A stretch of DNA of 64,000 bases from Acidobacteriota bacterium (GTDB lineage: Bacteria > Acidobacteriota > Terriglobia > Acidiferrales > UBA7541), in contig QHYS01000017.1 in the NCBI GenBank assembly GCA_003223325.1, positions 1-64,000 on the forward strand, read 5' to 3'. The notes under the pieces were generated by a model, which was not told the origin of the DNA, did no database searches, and worked only from the letters and a program-made list of their open reading frames with translations. Both the position numbers and the translations under genes were made by a program. Shown piece after piece: positions 60,192-64,000 of the stretch. Position 1 is the first letter of the stretch. The number at the start of each line of letters is the position of its first letter.

Positions 60192-61549
60192 ATGAAGGCC
60201 GTGCGGAGATCCAGGTATTGCGGCGCTAGTGGCGTCATTCCAGTGGTTTTCATGGTGATGGTCGCGGTGGGTATGTCTCCAACGCGCGTAAAGGCGCAGG
60301 CAAACGGGGCCACGACACAGGGACAGGTCACCTTTGCTAAAGACGTCGCCCCGATTCTTCAGCAGAAGTGCCAGGACTGTCACCGGAGCGGATCGATGGC
60401 GCCCATGTCTCTCATAACGTATGAAGAGACGCGTCCGTGGGCCAGGGCGATCAGGCAGCGCGTACTGACGCGCACCATGCCGCCATGGCATCTCGACAAG
60501 TCGTTGGGTATCCAGCATTTCAAAAATGATATATCGCTGAGCGACGAGCAGATCGATACGATCGTCCGGTGGATCGATGCGGGAGCGCCTCTGGGAAATC
60601 CTAACGACATGCCACCTCCGAGAGTTTGGCCGAATGACGACGGCTGGCAACTCGCCAAACAGTTCGGTGCGCCAGATATGGTCATCTCGTCAGACCCCTA
60701 CACCATGCCTGCTCACGGACAAGATGTGTGGTGGAAGCCGTACACTGCAGTGCCGGTGACCGAGCCCCGGTGGGTGCGAGCGGTTGAGATTCGGCCAGCC
60801 ACACCCGCAGGCCGCCGCATCATGCATCACGTCCTCGCACGGCTGCAGCAAGATGAACCCGATCAGAGGTCGAGTCTCTTCGTGGGCACCGACACTCAGA
60901 ATGACGGTCCGGGATTGCTGATGGAGTGGGCGATCGGAAAGAACTACGACATCTATCGCCCCAATACCGGAAAGTTGCTGCTACCCGGGTCGCATATCTG
61001 GTGGGAACTCCACCTACACGCCGTCGGCCAGGAGATCACCGATCGTGCTGAGTTGGCAATCTATCTCTATCCGAAGGGGCAGGAGCCGAAATATCGGACG
61101 TACTTGATGGCTTACGGGGCAACCCAGTCTGACGACGGCCCTCTTTTGGACATTCGTCCCAACTCCATCGCGGAGACGGAGGGATACCACGTGCTGAGGC
61201 GGCCGGCCCGCCTCGAGAACTTCCAGCCACACATGCATCTGCGGGGATGCTCAGCTATGTGGACCATTTCAATTTTAATTGGATGACCAACTATATTTAT
61301 GCCGACGATGCGGCACCGGTGCTGCCGGCGGGCACCGTGCTGCATATCACCGCGTGGCACGACAACACGGTGAATAATCCGAACAACCCCGATCCGAACC
61401 AATGGGTTGGATGGGGCGATCGCACGGTCGACGAAATGGCGCACGCTTGGGTCAATGTGACTTTCATCGGCGACGAAGATTATCAGTCGTGGCTCACGGA
61501 ACAAAAGTCAAAGCAGATTGCATCCGCCGCTGCTCGGGCGCGGAAATAG
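60192..61549 (+). pseudogene. Exported cytochrome c / type II copper monooxygenase-like protein with deletion + frameshift at about 61240
   Basis: QKCQDCHRSGSMAPMSLITYEETRPWARAI; ...RLENFQPHMHLRG | MLSYVDHFNFNWMTNYIYADDAAPVLPAGTVLHITAWHDNT in another frame. Confidence 0.8.
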
Positions 61550-61573
61550 ATCACCCGCAAGGAACCGGAACCA

Positions 61574-62354
61574 TGCAAGTGCGGCGTTCGAGCGTGATCA
61601 TTTTATGGATGGCGGGCGTGCTCGGGAGCGCCGCGCTGGTGCAGGCGCAAAGCTTGCCTCTGGAGCCTAGGCACGACGCGGGTCAGAGCATTACAGCCGC
61701 CTTCGAGGGTTGGTTTGCAAACCAGGACGGTACCTATAGTATTCTACTCGGCTATTACAATCGTAATCGCAAACAAGATTTGGATATTCCGGTCGGGCCG
61801 AACAACCGGATTGAGCCGGGGGGACCCGACCAGGGCCAGCCAACGCACTTCTTGCCCGGGCGGCAGTGGGGGGTCTTCACCGTAACGGTGCCCAAAGATT
61901 TTGGGATTCGGAAGCTCACCTGGACGCTCGTCGCCAACGGCCAGACGACCGTCGTTCCCGCAAGCCTCGATCCGCTATGGGAGGTCTCACCCTTCATCGA
62001 GGCGAGCGAAAATACGCCGCCGACGATCCGGTTTGAAGACGGGGCCTCGGTACAAGGCCCGAGCCCGATCAGCACGAGCCTCTCAACTATTATGGGGAAC
62101 CCGCTGACGCTGGCCCTTTGGGTTTCCGACGATGCCAAGACGATTTTGGGGATGCAACCACCCAAGACCCCTCCTGTGATCTTGACCTGGAGCAAATTCC
62201 GTGGACCAGGCGAGGTGACGTTTGCCGATGCGAAGTCAGCGAGCCCGGTGAATACATCCTGCGCGTCGTGGCCAACGATTGGTCCGGAAACGGCGGCCAC
62301 GGATTTCAGTGCTGCTGGACGAATGCTCAGATACGGGTCTCCGTAAAGCCGTGA
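61574..62354 (+). pseudogene. Exported hypothetical protein with deletion + frameshift at about 62230
   Basis: ...LTWSKFRGPGEVTFAD in frame 1, then VSEPGEYILRVVANDWSGNGGHGFQCCWTNAQIRVSV in another frame. Confidence 0.75.
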
Positions 62355-62431
62355 GCGACGCGACGGGGTAGGCAGTACTTCGTTTTCGGAGTCAAAAATG
62401 AGGTGCGGGCTGAAACCAAAGGAGGCCAGTC

Positions 62432-64000
62432 ATGCGTAGGGCGAAGCTTGTTGCAGGGACATTAGTGGCCAGTGCCTTGCTGGGCGTGACCTTGGTGGGC
62501 TTTTTGATGGCAGAAACGCCGGCTCCTTCGGCGCACGCAGCGCTGACGGGCAAGGTGACGTCACAGGCGGAGGGCGCAATGGAAGGTGTGATCGTCGGTG
62601 CAAAGAAGGCGGGCTCCACGATCACCACTTGGGTGGTGAGCGACGCCCAGGGTCAGTACGGTTTCCCGCGCGACCGAATGGAGCCAGGCAGGTATGTCAT
62701 CAAAGCTCGCGCCGCAGGATATGAGCTGCCAAATACTTCCGTGGAGGTAACGGCCGAACCCGCCCAGTTGGATTTGCAGCTTAATAAGGTAACCAGCAGC
62801 TCGAAGCTCGCCATGCAGCTCTCCAACGGTGAGTTGCTCACGAGCGTGCCGGGAACCCGGGAAGACAAGATGGCGCTTGGGGGCTGCGTGAATTGCCACA
62901 CGCTGCAACGTGTGCTGTTTTCTCGTTATAACACGGAAGAGATGATACCAGTCGTACAACGGATGGCCATGCACACGAATAACTCTTCTCCGTTGCATCC
63001 CTGGACCCGACCTCCCAGGCCGGCAAGCACGCCGACGGAGAGGCAGATCGCCGCCGCCAAATATTTCAGCACCGTCAACTTGAGTTCGGTGGATACCTTT
63101 GAATTCCCGTTGAAGACCAAGCCGCGGCCTAAAGGCAAGGCAACCGAGGTGATTTACACAGCGTACGACCTGCCGCGACCGGATGCGGCGCCGCATGACG
63201 CCGCGCTCGACGCGCAAGGGAACGTTTGGTATTCCGATTTTGATTCCCAGTTTATTGGCAAACTCGATCCGAAGACCGGCAAAGTGGTGGAGTATCCCGT
63301 TCCGCTAAACCGCGTCGGCCCGTTCGCTCAGGGCGGTCTGCAGATCGCTTTTGACAAAGAGGGGCGCGTTTACTTCGGCAACATGTCGCAAATGCAAATC
63401 GTCAGGTTCGATCCCAAGACAGAAAAAATGGAGACCTTTAAGCCTCCCATAGCGGATTCGAATATTGGAGATGGCCATCTGACGATGATTGACCCCGCGT
63501 TCCAGCAGGTGGATGGCAAGATATGGGTCAACGTCGCCGACGGTACCGACGAGTCAGGCGGCACGTGGCATGTCGACTTGGTGACCAACACTTGGACTCA
63601 CGTTAGTTATCCACCGGGTAGCCCTTCCGCTCGTGCCTACGACGTGGTTGCCGATTCTAATAACAACATGTACGGCATGAGCTTTACGAACGACAAGATT
63701 TGGATGACGAACGGTAAGACCCTACAAACGGTGTGGTATGACCTACCGCCGAAAGCTGAGGGTTGCCGGCGAGGACACCTGGACTCCCAAGACCGATTGT
63801 GGTGTGGTGAGTTTAACGGCAACGGTATCGCGATGTTCGATCCGAAGACGCAAAAGATCACCGAGTGGAAGGCTCCCACGCAGTGGACGCGTCCGTATGA
63901 CGCGCAGTTCGATGACAAGACGTATGCCTGGGGCGCGGGAATGGACAATGATATTGCGCTCCGGCTCAATAGCCAGACTGGTGAATTCACCGAGTATCTC
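62432..64000 (+). CDS. Exported carboxypeptidase-regulatory + monohaem (CVNCH) + Vgb-like propeller protein, open to the window edge
   Basis: MRRAKLVAGTLVASALLGVTLVGF; LTGKVTSQAEGAMEGVIVGAKKAGSTITTWVVSD; GGCVNCHTLQRV; DPKTGKVVEYPVPL; not in the ORF track because there is no stop in the window. Paralogue of 12521..14221. Confidence 0.85.
   Translation, partial: MRRAKLVAGTLVASALLGVTLVGFLMAETPAPSAHAALTGKVTSQAEGAMEGVIVGAKKAGSTITTWVVSDAQGQYGFPRDRMEPGRYVIKARAAGYELPNTSVEVTAEPAQLDLQLNKVTSSSKLAMQLSNGELLTSVPGTREDKMALGGCVNCHTLQRVLFSRYNTEEMIPVVQRMAMHTNNSSPLHPWTRPPRPASTPTERQIAAAKYFSTVNLSSVDTFEFPLKTKPRPKGKATEVIYTAYDLPRPDAAPHDAALDAQGNVWYSDFDSQFIGKLDPKTGKVVEYPVPLNRVGPFAQGGLQIAFDKEGRVYFGNMSQMQIVRFDPKTEKMETFKPPIADSNIGDGHLTMIDPAFQQVDGKIWVNVADGTDESGGTWHVDLVTNTWTHVSYPPGSPSARAYDVVADSNNNMYGMSFTNDKIWMTNGKTLQTVWYDLPPKAEGCRRGHLDSQDRLWCGEFNGNGIAMFDPKTQKITEWKAPTQWTRPYDAQFDDKTYAWGAGMDNDIALRLNSQTGEFTEYL

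Noticed and set aside
1-64000. rRNA, tRNA (including tRNA-Sec) and selA/B/D genes
   Set aside because: None recognised by eye in this window. Small tRNAs could be missed without tRNAscan-SE.

Overview
64 kb of GC-rich bacterial DNA. The protein families (Oar-like TonB receptors, VOC proteins with an FERGxLTRR N-terminus, Vgb/streptogramin-lyase-like cytochromes, DUF6152) suggest Acidobacteriota, but this is inference. Recognisable content: ppdK, DoxX, EamA, an AlkB-like oxygenase, a Rieske oxygenase / class II aldolase / 4,5-dihydroxyphthalate decarboxylase-like / LigJ-like / HpaI-like aromatic catabolism neighbourhood, phenylalanine hydroxylase, an NtrC-type two-component system, a pqqABCDE cluster (pqqA is missing from the ORF track and pqqC looks damaged), several metallo-hydrolases, and many decayed genes.

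Headline finding: three paralogous beta-propeller genes (19800-22010 +, 22007-24121 +, 14846-17122 -) are each split by an in-frame TGA at the same residue. The context is AAT-TGA-GTG in all three. Homology runs through the TGA without a gap, in the middle of a propeller blade, and the downstream halves have no signal peptide. All three carry a conserved hairpin TTTGCC-AGGNN-GGCAAA 30 nt after the TGA (loop AGGUU, AGGCU or AGGUC). This resembles a bacterial SECIS element, including the AGGUCU loop of E. coli fdhF. I propose that these are a family of exported beta-propeller selenoproteins, two of them in an apparent operon with a Rieske oxygenase, a class II aldolase and a DASS transporter.

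Second finding: a nested pair of ORF-less group II introns (a twintron), with two complete 34-nt domain V motifs, inserted antisense in a dead TonB-receptor gene at about 43.7-45.3 kb.
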